A stretch of DNA of 64,000 nucleotides, from contig CAYQBG010000002.1 in NCBI GenBank assembly GCA_964415675.1, forward strand, positions 186,001 to 250,000, in the 5' to 3' direction. Position 1 is the first letter of the stretch; each line of letters begins with the position of its first letter. A model generated the notes under the pieces. That model was not told where the DNA came from and did no database searches. It saw only the letters and a list, made by a program, of their open reading frames with translations. Of the stretch, positions 1-9,229 are shown in pieces. The stretch comes from UBA5336 sp964415675. Lineage in GTDB: Bacteria; Pseudomonadota; Alphaproteobacteria; Caulobacterales; Hyphomonadaceae. Made by a program: the position numbers and the translations under genes.

Positions 1-2
1 AG

Positions 3-170
3 GCCGGCAAGTTCCCGCCGCCGGTGGCCCTCAGCGAAACCGCCGTGCGCTGGAACAGCGCCCATATCGATGCGTACATCGCCTCGCTCCCGGCCCAGCG
101 CTACGGCTTCATCATCGAATGCGCAGGCGAAGACGACGCTGCAAGCTCCGGAAAGAGAGCGGGCCAATGA
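3..170 (+). CDS. AlpA-family phage/element regulator, C-terminal part (partial)
   Basis: The reading frame is open from the left edge to a TGA at 168-170 and gives a C-terminal fragment with AGKFPPPVALS, then AVRW, then HIDAYIASL. This is the typical second half of the AlpA (CP4-57 regulatory) winged-helix family, small DNA-binding activators that control excision or expression in P4-like elements. The N-terminal half lies outside the window. The stop overlaps the next start (ATGA), so the two genes are probably translationally coupled. Its presence beside a relaxase and a P4-type integrase supports an integrative element. The family is clear; the target is unknown. Confidence 0.75.
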   Translation, partial: AGKFPPPVALSETAVRWNSAHIDAYIASLPAQRYGFIIECAGEDDAASSGKRAGQ

Positions 171-490
171 ACAGCACCGACAGACAGATCACGATCCGCC
201 TGCGCGCCCATGAAAAGTCCCTCATCGACCGGGCGCTGAAGCGGACCGGCTACAGCTTGCAGGCCTGGGCGCAGCTGCACCTGGTCGGCGCGGCCGAGGA
301 CGAACTCATCGATCCCGCCGCGCGCTCAAGGCTCCACCGGCTCACCCTGATCAATGCGATGGTGACCCGCCACATACTGGAGGACAAGATCCGGCGCACC
401 GGCGATGGCGACGAGGTGGACCGCATCATCGCTGACGTTACGGACTTCGTCGAAGACATGCAGGGCAATGCCTCGCGGGAGGTGGTCTGA
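167..490 (+). CDS. Small ribbon-helix-helix-like protein of the mobilization operon
   Basis: A protein of 107 residues. The ATG at 167 is chosen because it overlaps the preceding stop (ATGA); a longer frame begins with an unlikely poly-arginine stretch. The N-terminus (TDRQITIRLRAHEKSLIDRAL, with a following helix) resembles the strand-helix-helix start of DUF1778 or MobC/TrwA-type DNA-binding accessory proteins. The rest is helical and acidic. Its stop overlaps the next start (TGATG), and the relaxase gene follows in the same run, so a relaxosome accessory or repressor role is plausible. An antitoxin of the DUF1778 class is an alternative, but no GNAT toxin is adjacent. The fold is inferred by eye. 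Confidence 0.5.
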   Translation: MNSTDRQITIRLRAHEKSLIDRALKRTGYSLQAWAQLHLVGAAEDELIDPAARSRLHRLTLINAMVTRHILEDKIRRTGDGDEVDRIIADVTDFVEDMQGNASREVV

Positions 491-1146
491 TGTTGACGCT
501 GGAAGAAAGCACGCGCCAAAACTTGCGCAGGACTTTGATGGCGGGCGGTATCCTTGGCGGCTTGATCCTGCTGCGCGACCTTCGGGGGTTAAGCCTGTCG
601 GAGTTGCGCATTGCGCTGAGCCATGGGCTCGCGAGCTTCCGCACCTGGCTCGGGGCGAGCGGGCAGGCCGACGGGCTTCTCTCGCCGGAAGGCTATACGT
701 TGTCGAACACGGCCATTCTGACGAGTCCGCGCTACGCGGCCATCGCGAATGATCTGGGCGCGAGTTTCAGATTCTCACTGATCGTCTTTGCGCTGATCAT
801 CTCACTGCCGATCCTCTTCTGGATCGGGAAGACGCTCCTTGAGACTTCTACCGAGCTGATCGTCAGCATGCGGCGCATTGCGATTGCGTCTGCTGGCGCG
901 CGCACCGATGCGGGCGAGCTCGCAGAGATACTGCGCGAGGAGGTCCACCCGCTAGCCGGTGACATCCGCACCATCGCACGCGATGTGGACCGGCTGCGCG
1001 CCGTGGTCCGAGAGGCTGTGCTCACGCCAGCGCCGCCCAAGCCCAAGCGGCGTGTGCTCGATGATGAGGAGGAACGCGCGCGCCAGGGTGATACAAAGGT
1101 CCTGACGCTCAAGCCCACCGGTGAACACGAAGCCGAACGGGACTAG
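490..1146 (+). CDS. Unknown membrane protein upstream of relaxase
   Basis: A protein of 218 residues, not recognised as a named family. It has a weak hydrophobic segment at about 17-27 and a clear membrane segment at about 93-116. Next comes a heptad-like helical stretch (about 125-180), then a proline/lysine-rich and acidic C-terminal tail (PPKPKRR, DDEEER). It begins in overlap with the RHH-like gene stop and ends 6 bases before the relaxase start, so it is in the same transcription unit. Position suggests a role in conjugative mobilization, perhaps linking the relaxosome to the membrane. That is inference only. Confidence 0.6.
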   Translation: MLTLEESTRQNLRRTLMAGGILGGLILLRDLRGLSLSELRIALSHGLASFRTWLGASGQADGLLSPEGYTLSNTAILTSPRYAAIANDLGASFRFSLIVFALIISLPILFWIGKTLLETSTELIVSMRRIAIASAGARTDAGELAEILREEVHPLAGDIRTIARDVDRLRAVVREAVLTPAPPKPKRRVLDDEEERARQGDTKVLTLKPTGEHEAERD

Positions 1147-1152
1147 GCGGGC

Positions 1153-3882
1153 ATGCTGTCCATTGGCGGGGTCTCGTCCGGCTCTGCGAGCTACTATGCC
1201 AAGGACAATTACTACGCCGAACAACGCGGCGACCATGTCATCCCGGCCTCGGAATGGGCCGGGAGGGGCGCTGCGGGGCTCGGCCTTTCCGGTCCGGTGT
1301 CCGCTGAACAGTTCGCCAGCGTCATGTCCGGCCAGGTGCCCGGCGGCCCGCTGCTCGGCCGGATGGTGGCGGGCGAGCGCCAGCACAAGCCCGGATACGA
1401 CCCCACCTTCTCGGCTCCCAAATCTGTCTCCATTCTGGTCGAGGCGCTGGGCGACAAGGCGGCCGGCAAGGCCCATGACGCCGCAGTGCGCAGCGCGCTT
1501 GGCTATCTGGAACGCCACGCCCTGAAGACCCGCGTCTTCGATCCTGCCACGAAGGCCCAGGTCGAAACGGGCAGGCAGAAGATGGTGGCCGCACTCTTCC
1601 GCCACGATGTGAGCCGGGCCCTTGATCCCCAGACGCATACCCACGCCGTGGTCGCCAACATGGCCCAGGGCGAGGATGGCAAATGGCGCTCGGTGCACTC
1701 GCCAGCCCTCTTCGATCACAAGATGCTGGGCGGCGCGATCTACCGGGCCGAGCTCGCGGCGAACCTGCAGAAGCTCGGCTACGCCATCGAGCGGACCCAC
1801 GGCGATGGCCGGTTCGAGGTCGCGGGCGTTCCGAGACCGCTGATTGAGGCGTTCTCGACACGGGCGGCAGACATCCAGGCGGCGCTGGAAGGCCAGGCTG
1901 ATACGAGCCCCGAAGCGGCGGCCCGCGCGGCGCTGATCACCCGCTCGGCCAAGCAGGACATTGACTGCGGCGATCTCCATGCGCTCTGGACAGACAAGGC
2001 CAGGGACACCGGCCATCCGCTGGAGCAGGTCAGCGAGGCGATAGTCGGTCAGTCGACTCCGCAAGCGAAGCTCAAGCCTGACGCCATCATCGACCGCGCC
2101 CTCGATCATCTCACCGAACGGAGCGCCACCTTCACGCCCATGGCCCTGTTGAGGGCTGCCATCGGCAGCGCAACCGGCCAGCACCGGCCTGCCACCATGC
2201 TGAAGGCCGTCGCGCGCGCCGAAGCCGCTGGCCGCTTGATCGCAAGGGAGGCCGGCGGCGAGGCGCGCATGACGACGCCGGCCATGGTCCGCGCTGAGCG
2301 CGACACGATTGCCGCCATGGAGAACGGGCGCGCGGCGACAGACCCCATCGCCATGCCCCGTGCACTCGGCGACCGGCTCGCACGGATGGGCCTCTCAGAC
2401 GAACAGGCGGCAGCGGCCACGCATATTCTTTCGAGCACCGACCGCACCATCGGCGTCCAGGGCGATGCGGGCACGGGCAAGACGTTCATGCTGCGCGGCG
2501 TGGCGGCCGTGGCCGAAGGGAAAGGCTACCATGTCGTTGGCCTTGCCCCGTCCTCGAAGGCGACCCAAACGCTGTCCGAAGCGACGCCAGACGTGATGAC
2601 GCTCCAGCGCTTCCTGCTCGTGAACAAGGCGGACAATCCGCCGGACTTCTCCAGGACCTTCATCATCGTGGACGAGGCCAGCATGGTCTCGACCCGTCAA
2701 ATGAAGGACCTCATCGACCTCGCCAATTCCGCGGGCGTCGCCCGGCTCGTCCTGGTCGGCGATGTGAAGCAGTTTGATGCGGTGGAGGCAGGCACGCCCT
2801 TCGAGCAGCTCCAGAAGGCGGGCATGGGCACGGCCACCATGAGTCAGAACCGCCGCCAACGGGATGGCGACCAGCTGGACGCCGTCAACGCCATCGCGGC
2901 GCGCGAGGTCGGCAAGGCGTTCGACAAGGTGCGCAGCTCGATCATCGAGGCCCCGGCGCAAGACCGCGCGGGCGTCGCAGCCGATGCCTGGCTGGGCCTC
3001 TCCGCATTCGACCGTTCCCGCACCGCGATCATCGCCCAGACCCACGCCATGCGCCGCGACATCACCGCCCATCTGCGCGCGGAACTTAAAGACGAGGGAG
3101 TCATCGGGGGCCGCTCTACCACCATCGACACGCTGGTGTCTCAGCGCCTGACCCAGGCCCAGATGCGCGATGCGGGGTCTTTCCACGCGGGCCAGACCGT
3201 GGTGTTCAACGCGGGCCATGGGGACCTCGGCGTCCCCCGCGGCGGGGCGCTGACCGTCTCTGAAACCGACACGGAAAGTGGGGTCGTTTCCCTTTTCGAT
3301 GGGAACAAGACGAAGGATTGGTCGCCCTCCGAAGGGACCGGCCGGGACGTCGAAGTATTCAATACGCGCCCCCTGGAATTCGCCGAAGGCGACCAGGTGC
3401 GGTGGACCCGCAATGACCCCGAGCAGCGTTTCCTGAACTCCGAAACCGCCTCGATTGAAGCGATCGGCCGGACCGCGATCAGCTTCAGGAACGCGGCCGG
3501 TGAGCGGTTCAAGGTCTCACGAGACGACCCGGCGCTGCGCCATCTCGACCATGGCTGGACCCACACGCTGCACGCCATGCAGGGGCAGACGACGAACCAT
3601 GTGATCGCCGTCATGGATGCCAGCAATCCGGTCATGACGACAGAGAAAGCCTTCTACGTCGCCCTGTCCCGCGCCCGCGACGGCGTCACCATCGTCACAG
3701 AAGACGCCGGTGCCTTGAAGGACACGCTGGAAGCCCAAAGCGGGGTCCAGCTGAGCGCCCTCGACGTGGCAAAGGATGGCGACATGGCCGCGCTAGAGGA
3801 CCGGGAAACCGACGCCACCGACCAGAACATGGATATGGCGGACGACCCCGGCCTCGACCGCGACATGGAAATGGGCATGTGA
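1153..3882 (+). CDS. MobF-family conjugative relaxase-helicase (TrwC/TraI type)
   Basis: A protein of 909 residues. The N-terminal third is a TrwC relaxase: it starts MLSIGGVSSGSASYYA, has DPTFSAPKSVSIL near residue 85, and carries the metal-binding histidines in HDVSRALDPQTHTHAVVAN near residues 150-168. The C-terminal part is a RecD/TraI-like SF1 helicase with a Walker A loop (GDAGTGKT, about 437-444), IIVDEASM as Walker B, and a late ALSRARDG motif. The enzyme would nick the element's origin of transfer, stay bound to the 5' end and unwind DNA for conjugation. At 909 residues it is close to TrwC in size. No type IV secretion genes are visible, so the element is mobilizable at least; more transfer genes may lie to the left. 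Neighbours are co-directional upstream genes and a convergent defence gene. Confidence 0.93.
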   Translation: MLSIGGVSSGSASYYAKDNYYAEQRGDHVIPASEWAGRGAAGLGLSGPVSAEQFASVMSGQVPGGPLLGRMVAGERQHKPGYDPTFSAPKSVSILVEALGDKAAGKAHDAAVRSALGYLERHALKTRVFDPATKAQVETGRQKMVAALFRHDVSRALDPQTHTHAVVANMAQGEDGKWRSVHSPALFDHKMLGGAIYRAELAANLQKLGYAIERTHGDGRFEVAGVPRPLIEAFSTRAADIQAALEGQADTSPEAAARAALITRSAKQDIDCGDLHALWTDKARDTGHPLEQVSEAIVGQSTPQAKLKPDAIIDRALDHLTERSATFTPMALLRAAIGSATGQHRPATMLKAVARAEAAGRLIAREAGGEARMTTPAMVRAERDTIAAMENGRAATDPIAMPRALGDRLARMGLSDEQAAAATHILSSTDRTIGVQGDAGTGKTFMLRGVAAVAEGKGYHVVGLAPSSKATQTLSEATPDVMTLQRFLLVNKADNPPDFSRTFIIVDEASMVSTRQMKDLIDLANSAGVARLVLVGDVKQFDAVEAGTPFEQLQKAGMGTATMSQNRRQRDGDQLDAVNAIAAREVGKAFDKVRSSIIEAPAQDRAGVAADAWLGLSAFDRSRTAIIAQTHAMRRDITAHLRAELKDEGVIGGRSTTIDTLVSQRLTQAQMRDAGSFHAGQTVVFNAGHGDLGVPRGGALTVSETDTESGVVSLFDGNKTKDWSPSEGTGRDVEVFNTRPLEFAEGDQVRWTRNDPEQRFLNSETASIEAIGRTAISFRNAAGERFKVSRDDPALRHLDHGWTHTLHAMQGQTTNHVIAVMDASNPVMTTEKAFYVALSRARDGVTIVTEDAGALKDTLEAQSGVQLSALDVAKDGDMAALEDRETDATDQNMDMADDPGLDRDMEMGM

Positions 3883-4042
3883 GCCCCAATCGGCCAATGC
3901 GTTGATTCCATTGAACTGCCAGCAATCACCATCACACCCACCAGCAATTGCCAGCGGACATATATCATTGAAAATACTGTAGTTTTGTCCCGCTAGACAC
4001 CTAGCATCAGGTGTGAATGTGATAAAGAACGGCATCTGCGTT
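3883..4042. other. Convergent intergenic gap, AT-rich, with repeats and a hairpin
   Basis: This 160-base gap lies between the relaxase and the convergent helicase-nuclease gene and is more AT-rich than its surroundings. It contains two direct copies of CCAGCAAT (3919-3926 and 3941-3948). Between them, on the minus strand, is a GT-rich tract containing GTGGGTGTGATGGTG. Further right is a 6-bp hairpin, ACACCT-agcatc-AGGTGT, at 3997-4014. It could be a terminator region, but there is no U-tract. It could also be part of an origin of transfer, since MobF elements often have repeats and a hairpin beside the relaxase gene. Neither is proven. Confidence 0.35.
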
Positions 4043-7000
4043 TCAATCGACTTGCCTTAGTACTTTGAAGACCACCCGTCCAAAAGTAGAAAACTGCTCG
4101 GCGTCGGTCGCCTCTCTCAGCTTTAGGGGGATCATGTCGCGGAACTCGGTTTCGTCGGTTGGCAGGTGTTCCAGAAGCGACTCAAGCATCAGCTTTCTTA
4201 GGAGACCTCGCTCGGGAGGTACCTCAGGCATGGCCGTCTTGATCGTTTCTTCACGCAGACGGATCAGCACCTGGCGCGCTTCGCCACGAGACATCCGTCG
4301 CTCGGCTGGAGGGGCGTCTGGAAGGAATGTATCGTCGGGGTCTTCATAGTCGTCAACGTCGACGGTTTCGACGCCGAAAGGGGCCTCGTCCGGTTCTATT
4401 TCAGCGTTCTGCTGTTTTATCGAATGAGGATTCTCTCGACCAGCGCGCTGCTTTGCGCGCTCATCTTCAAGCGCTTCAATGATCCTCATTAGTTCGCCCG
4501 CCGGATTCTGGAACCAGTCGGTCGACCAAATCCTCTCGACCCTCCAACCGAGAGCTTCGAGAATATCCTGACGCAGGCGATCGCGATCGCGCGCAGAGCG
4601 ACTTGAATGATAGCTTGCCCCATCGCATTCAACTGCAAGAAGATAGGTCTCGGGCGCATCGGGATTGCGCACGGCAAGGTCAAGGAAGAAGCCATCCACG
4701 CCCAACTGCGCCACTAGCTCATAGCCCTTTTCACGCAGGGCTGTAGCGACAGCGATCTCGAAGTCACTGTCTGGCTCCCGACCACTACCGATCGTATTCA
4801 CTCTCCCGGGGAGCACACCCGTTTCCGCATAGTCGAGAAAGCCGCTGAGTGCGCGCACGCCCAGACGGGCATTCTCTCCCACCAGCACATCCGCCGATTT
4901 CATTGACGAGAAAACCACCATCCTCTCACGTGCACGGCTGAAGAGGACGTTGAGCCTACGATGGCCATACTCCGAATTTATGGGACCAAACCGCTGATAC
5001 ACTTTGCCGGTTTCAGGGCTCGGTCCGTAGGTCATTGACAGCATGATCACATCACGCTCATCGCCCTGTACGTTTTCAAGATTCTTGACCTCGAACGGTT
5101 CACCCCGCGCCGACTCTTCCTCTGCACGCACGATGGCAACATCGTTGCGGGTGAACCTGTCGACATGTTCACGGATGCGATCGCGTTGCGCAGAGTTCAT
5201 TGCCACGACGATTAGCGATTGCTCCGGCCGTGATCGCATATGGGCGATGGCTGCTTCCGCGACGCGCCTTGCTTCTATGTCATTGATGCCCTTCTCGAAC
5301 CGTCCGTCCGGCACGTGGTGGAAGTCAATTCCCAACCGCTCCCTGTCGTGAATTGGCGTTGGATAAACGATGAGTCGGTTCTCGTAGAACCAGGAATTAG
5401 AGAAGGCGATCAGGCTTTCGTGCCGCGAACGGTAATGCCAACGTAACATTCGGCTCTCGAACTTGGCTGCCGCGAGCGAAAGAATGCTTTCCTCTTTTTC
5501 TCCGACGACCTCCTCATCGGGATTCTCGTCATCGCTGTCCGCCCCAATTCTACTGAAGAAGTTTGTAGGCGGCAGCTGTTTGTCGTCTCCCACGACGACA
5601 AGTTGCTTGCCCCGGGCAACCGCGGAAAGCGCATCCTCTGGCCGCATCTGGGAGGCCTCGTCCATGATTACGACGTCGAACTCCAATCCGCCTGGCTTCA
5701 GATACTGGGCCACTGACAACGGTCCCATCATGAAGCAAGGTTGCAGGGCCTGCACGGCTGGACCGGCGCGCCGCATCAAGTCGCGGATTGATATGCGTGG
5801 TCGTTGCAGGCCCCACTGGTGCCGCAGGAGCGCCATGTCTGTCATGTCGCCGACGCGGGGCCCACCATTGCCGCCGGGAGCGGTCTGTTTGTGCAACTGG
5901 CCGGCAATCGCCGTGCGCCGTGCTTCCATCAGCGCTTCGTCCAGCTTGCGGAAGACATGGCGCTCCCGGTTTCGTTCGCTTCCATTCTTCTCGAAAAGAG
6001 CGGGCGACGCCCGGAAAGCGCGCTGAGCCGCACTTCGATAGGCGCAATAACGCCAGACCGATGGCAGGTCATCGAACAGCGGATAGCCTTCTTCGGCTGC
6101 GCGTATCAACGGAGCAGTGGCGACATCGCTAGCGGCATGCCGGTTTCGCGCATAGTGAACCCAGTGCGGCAGCGCATCCAAAGCGTTTATTCGGGCGCGC
6201 ACGTTTTCGATTTCGGACTCAAGATCTGTATCTGCGGCCTCATCAACGAGACTGAGGCGAAGTCTCAATTGCTCTCGGGCATGCTCGAGCGTCCGCACCG
6301 CTTGCGCCAAAGATGAGAAACGCTCAAACAACGCCGCAGTGTCGGAACCTCGGTCGCCCAAAAACAGTGGTGCAACGTCATCGGTTGCGACGGCTTCAAC
6401 GAAACCAGTCCAAAGGTCCAGTTCATGAGCTTCCAGGAGCGTGTCTCCCGCCTCACTCCGTCCCCAGTCGAGCGCCTTTTTCCATCCCGACAGATCGGCA
6501 GTTGCAAGCTGCTCTAATTGATGTGGCGAACGTTCGAGGATCCATTCTGTGAGGGTTGGCCCAGCAGAGAGGCTCGACAAGGCGTTTCTTGTGCGCCGTC
6601 GCCATTCCATCATGCTGGCAAGGCCGTCGAAATCAGTCTGCGGGCCTCGAAACCCCGAGGCGAACAGCCTTTGACCATCTCGGTCGTCTGCCAGTTGCTC
6701 ACGACGCTCGAGAATGTCTGCCAGCGCAAAAAGGCGATCCGACCAGACATCCGCCTTGGAGGTTTTGAAGTCACCGCCCAAGGCGACGATTGCGGATTTC
6801 GCCGCTGCCCAAGGCTTGGAAAAAAGCCTCAGAAGGGGCGATACGGTTTTGAGAGTTGTTGCATGCGTGAGAAGGTCAGACTTCGTGACGCTCACCGAAA
6901 AAGCACGCGGAAGATAGGTTTCAGTTTCGGCTACGGACGCCGCAAGCTGTTCGGCCTCCAGTCGTAACCGCTCAAGACACTGCTCGGCGTCGGGAGCGTC

Positions 7001-9052
7001 GAGCCCATCAGCACTATAGTGAAGGTTCTTTAGCGGTGCTTGCGCTGCCAAGGACTGAAGCAACAGAAGCGCTTCAAGTGTCGACCAAGAGTGTGGCGCG
7101 GGAAGATTAATTCGCTCAAGCAGGCTTGAAAGGGCAGTTTTCAATCTCTCAATTCGGGGCCAGGCGCTCTCCAGGCGTTTCACATCCGCGCATACGTCCG
7201 CCACATGATCTGGGCTTGTACGATCGATGCGAAATCCCTCATCAGCTTCCAGCGCCGCGGCCTTAGCTTGAAATGTCTCAAGCGCTGACAAGAGCATCCT
7301 CAGCTCTTCTTCGATCGTCGGCAGATCGTCCGGAAGCAAATCAAGCCGCTTTACGCCATACCAAGGCGACTGGCTGACCGGTTGTTGATCGGCCAACTTT
7401 TTTGCCGCCTCAGCGAGTTCAGCTAGCCGCTGCTCGCGGCCTTCGATATCCATACGTTGATCGCCGAGTTGTTGAAGTCCCTGCGAGACGACATCCGGCA
7501 AACGCAACTTGTCGATCACACGGGCAACCTCACCAACGGAGAGAGAATGGTAGCCTGCGCTCAGCAGCAAATCAGCGGTCGACGCTTCGTCGGCTTGCGG
7601 CGCAGCCACGGCTTCTACGTAGGCATTCAGGCTGTCGCGTACCGACCCGGCCTTCTGTCGAATCTGCCCGAGTTCACGTGTCGCTCTCGGCGGGGATGCC
7701 TCAACGCGGTTGCGAATAGCCTCCAACAACGCCTTCTTTTGTGTTTTGTTGCTGTGCAGCTCCAGACAGTAAGGCTCCAAACCCAATGCAAGAAGCCGAC
7801 GTTCGACCACCTGCAGGGCGGCGAGCTTTTCCGCGACAAACAGCACAGTTTTGCCCTGGCTCATCAGGGCAGCAATCAGATTGGTGATGGTCTGCGATTT
7901 GCCGGTGCCAGGCGGTCCCTGAACAACGAGGTTCTTGCCCTCCATTACAAGCCGGATGGCTTCAAGCTGTGAGCTGTCAGCGCGATCTACGAGCGGGAGG
8001 TCCAGCTCTTTTTCGATCGTCTCATGAGCCACTTCGTAGCTTATACCGTTGCCGCTTGAACTGCCTTCACCAATGCCGCCAAGCAAGGTGGCGACAAGGT
8101 CACTTTTCGCGAAAACACCGGCGCCTGGCCAGTTGGCCGGGTCAAGATCATGATAGAGAAGCAGTCGGCCAAGTTGAGAGATTAGGCCCAGGCACATTTG
8201 CCTTCGGACGCGCCAGCCAGATCGTTCACCGATGGCTTCCCCAACGCGCTCGAAATAGTCCTCAGCCGAAAGCTCCTCAGAAAACTCGGGCAGAGACAGG
8301 CCGAAATCCTGTTCCAGCTTCTGCTTCAGGGCCAAATTTATTTGAATGTCGTCGCCATTGGCTTGAAGACGATAGGCGCGTGGCCCGCGACGCACCTCCG
8401 GCCGGATCAATTCGACCGGCATCAGCAAGAGCGGAGCCAGTCGCGATTGAGAACCGTCTTGCTCGCACCATTCGAGAAAGCCCACCGAAAGAAAGAGCAT
8501 GTTCGAGCCGGTCTCATTGACGGCTGAGCGCGCATCCTGGGCAAGCTTGCGCACCAGGGCTTCCAAAGACTCATGCCAATCGAGCGTCTGGAGCTTGGTG
8601 TCGCGGTGGTGATCGCGCCGCGCCTGTGCACCCGGATCATTCGGCAGGTCGAATGATGGGTCTATGGATTTGAAGCGCGCCCAATCGGTCTTGCTGATCT
8701 CCTTTTTCGTCTTTTTCGGTTCCCCGCCCTGCGTGTCGGCGTCTGGCTCCGCATCAATGCTGTCAAGGAGAGGTGCATCTCCCTGAGACTCAAACCATTC
8801 GGCGAGTTCGGCTTTGGAGGGATCAGGCAGTGGAGCGAATGAAAAGCTCTTGCCGTCGATCAGTGCCGAAAACACCTGAGATGGCAGTTCATCGACGATG
8901 CGTAGGGTGCGCCGAGAGAACTTGAAATTAAGCAGCGGATTTCGAAGCGAGAGGTCCAGAAGCTTGGCCCGAAGCTTCTCCACGGTATCAGCAAGCCCTG
9001 ATGAGCCTTCGTCTCCAAGGCTTTCGATCGGCCGCACGCTACTGGCACCCAT
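4043..9052 (-). CDS. DUF4011 / SF1 helicase / Vsr-like nuclease, probable anti-phage protein (Hhe type)
   Basis: A 1669-residue multidomain protein. The N-terminus (KLLDLSLRNPLLNFK, about 29-43) is the DUF4011 signature. Walker A is GPPGTGKS at about 378-385. A long, mostly helical insertion of several hundred residues follows, and Walker B is VVIMDEASQ near 1130. Helicase motifs WHYRSRHESLI and LFSRARERMVV come next. Near residues 1440-1515 is a Vsr/MTES_1575-type endonuclease domain (VECDGASYHSS, then RDRLRQDILEALGWRVERIWS). A C-terminal tail of about 150 residues has no recognised domain. This domain set is established as a single-gene phage-defence type (DUF4011-helicase-Vsr). Base composition is visibly less GC-rich than the neighbours, consistent with transfer. 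The ATG has AGGGGA just upstream. Specific activity is inferred. Confidence 0.85.
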   Translation of the reverse strand: MGASSVRPIESLGDEGSSGLADTVEKLRAKLLDLSLRNPLLNFKFSRRTLRIVDELPSQVFSALIDGKSFSFAPLPDPSKAELAEWFESQGDAPLLDSIDAEPDADTQGGEPKKTKKEISKTDWARFKSIDPSFDLPNDPGAQARRDHHRDTKLQTLDWHESLEALVRKLAQDARSAVNETGSNMLFLSVGFLEWCEQDGSQSRLAPLLLMPVELIRPEVRRGPRAYRLQANGDDIQINLALKQKLEQDFGLSLPEFSEELSAEDYFERVGEAIGERSGWRVRRQMCLGLISQLGRLLLYHDLDPANWPGAGVFAKSDLVATLLGGIGEGSSSGNGISYEVAHETIEKELDLPLVDRADSSQLEAIRLVMEGKNLVVQGPPGTGKSQTITNLIAALMSQGKTVLFVAEKLAALQVVERRLLALGLEPYCLELHSNKTQKKALLEAIRNRVEASPPRATRELGQIRQKAGSVRDSLNAYVEAVAAPQADEASTADLLLSAGYHSLSVGEVARVIDKLRLPDVVSQGLQQLGDQRMDIEGREQRLAELAEAAKKLADQQPVSQSPWYGVKRLDLLPDDLPTIEEELRMLLSALETFQAKAAALEADEGFRIDRTSPDHVADVCADVKRLESAWPRIERLKTALSSLLERINLPAPHSWSTLEALLLLQSLAAQAPLKNLHYSADGLDAPDAEQCLERLRLEAEQLAASVAETETYLPRAFSVSVTKSDLLTHATTLKTVSPLLRLFSKPWAAAKSAIVALGGDFKTSKADVWSDRLFALADILERREQLADDRDGQRLFASGFRGPQTDFDGLASMMEWRRRTRNALSSLSAGPTLTEWILERSPHQLEQLATADLSGWKKALDWGRSEAGDTLLEAHELDLWTGFVEAVATDDVAPLFLGDRGSDTAALFERFSSLAQAVRTLEHAREQLRLRLSLVDEAADTDLESEIENVRARINALDALPHWVHYARNRHAASDVATAPLIRAAEEGYPLFDDLPSVWRYCAYRSAAQRAFRASPALFEKNGSERNRERHVFRKLDEALMEARRTAIAGQLHKQTAPGGNGGPRVGDMTDMALLRHQWGLQRPRISIRDLMRRAGPAVQALQPCFMMGPLSVAQYLKPGGLEFDVVIMDEASQMRPEDALSAVARGKQLVVVGDDKQLPPTNFFSRIGADSDDENPDEEVVGEKEESILSLAAAKFESRMLRWHYRSRHESLIAFSNSWFYENRLIVYPTPIHDRERLGIDFHHVPDGRFEKGINDIEARRVAEAAIAHMRSRPEQSLIVVAMNSAQRDRIREHVDRFTRNDVAIVRAEEESARGEPFEVKNLENVQGDERDVIMLSMTYGPSPETGKVYQRFGPINSEYGHRRLNVLFSRARERMVVFSSMKSADVLVGENARLGVRALSGFLDYAETGVLPGRVNTIGSGREPDSDFEIAVATALREKGYELVAQLGVDGFFLDLAVRNPDAPETYLLAVECDGASYHSSRSARDRDRLRQDILEALGWRVERIWSTDWFQNPAGELMRIIEALEDERAKQRAGRENPHSIKQQNAEIEPDEAPFGVETVDVDDYEDPDDTFLPDAPPAERRMSRGEARQVLIRLREETIKTAMPEVPPERGLLRKLMLESLLEHLPTDETEFRDMIPLKLREATDAEQFSTFGRVVFKVLRQVD

Positions 9053-9208
9053 GCTGTTCCCCTGATCCCGCTTTAAACCCCTCCTAGGAAGCGATTTTTT
9101 GGGCCGTCGGTCAACTAGAAGCTGATGCGCGGAAAACTCAAAACAGCTACCTGATTGGCCTCCAACGGCCGCGATTTATTGAAGTTTGACGTTGTCCGCT
9201 GAGTCGCC
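9053..9208. other. Upstream region of the helicase-nuclease gene
   Basis: About 156 bases lie between the nuclease start and the left target duplication of the IS element. They must hold the nuclease promoter, reading leftwards. On the minus strand there is AT-rich sequence and an AGGGGA ribosome-binding site near the start, but no convincing -35/-10 pair. The insertion is 160 bases upstream of the start codon, so it may have separated or added control elements. Confidence 0.4.
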
Positions 9209-9211
9209 GAC
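9209..9211. repeat. IS target-site duplication, left copy (GAC)
   Basis: GAC immediately precedes the left terminal TGAATAG of the IS. The same three bases follow the right terminus at 10428-10430. Both copies being intact points to a simple insertion with no later rearrangement. Confidence 0.75.
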
Positions 9212-9229
9212 TGAATAGCCCCGCGTTTT

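Noticed and set aside
952..2184. Minus-strand frame of 410 residues opposite the relaxase
   Set aside because: It overlaps the relaxase catalytic motifs and has no recognisable domain.
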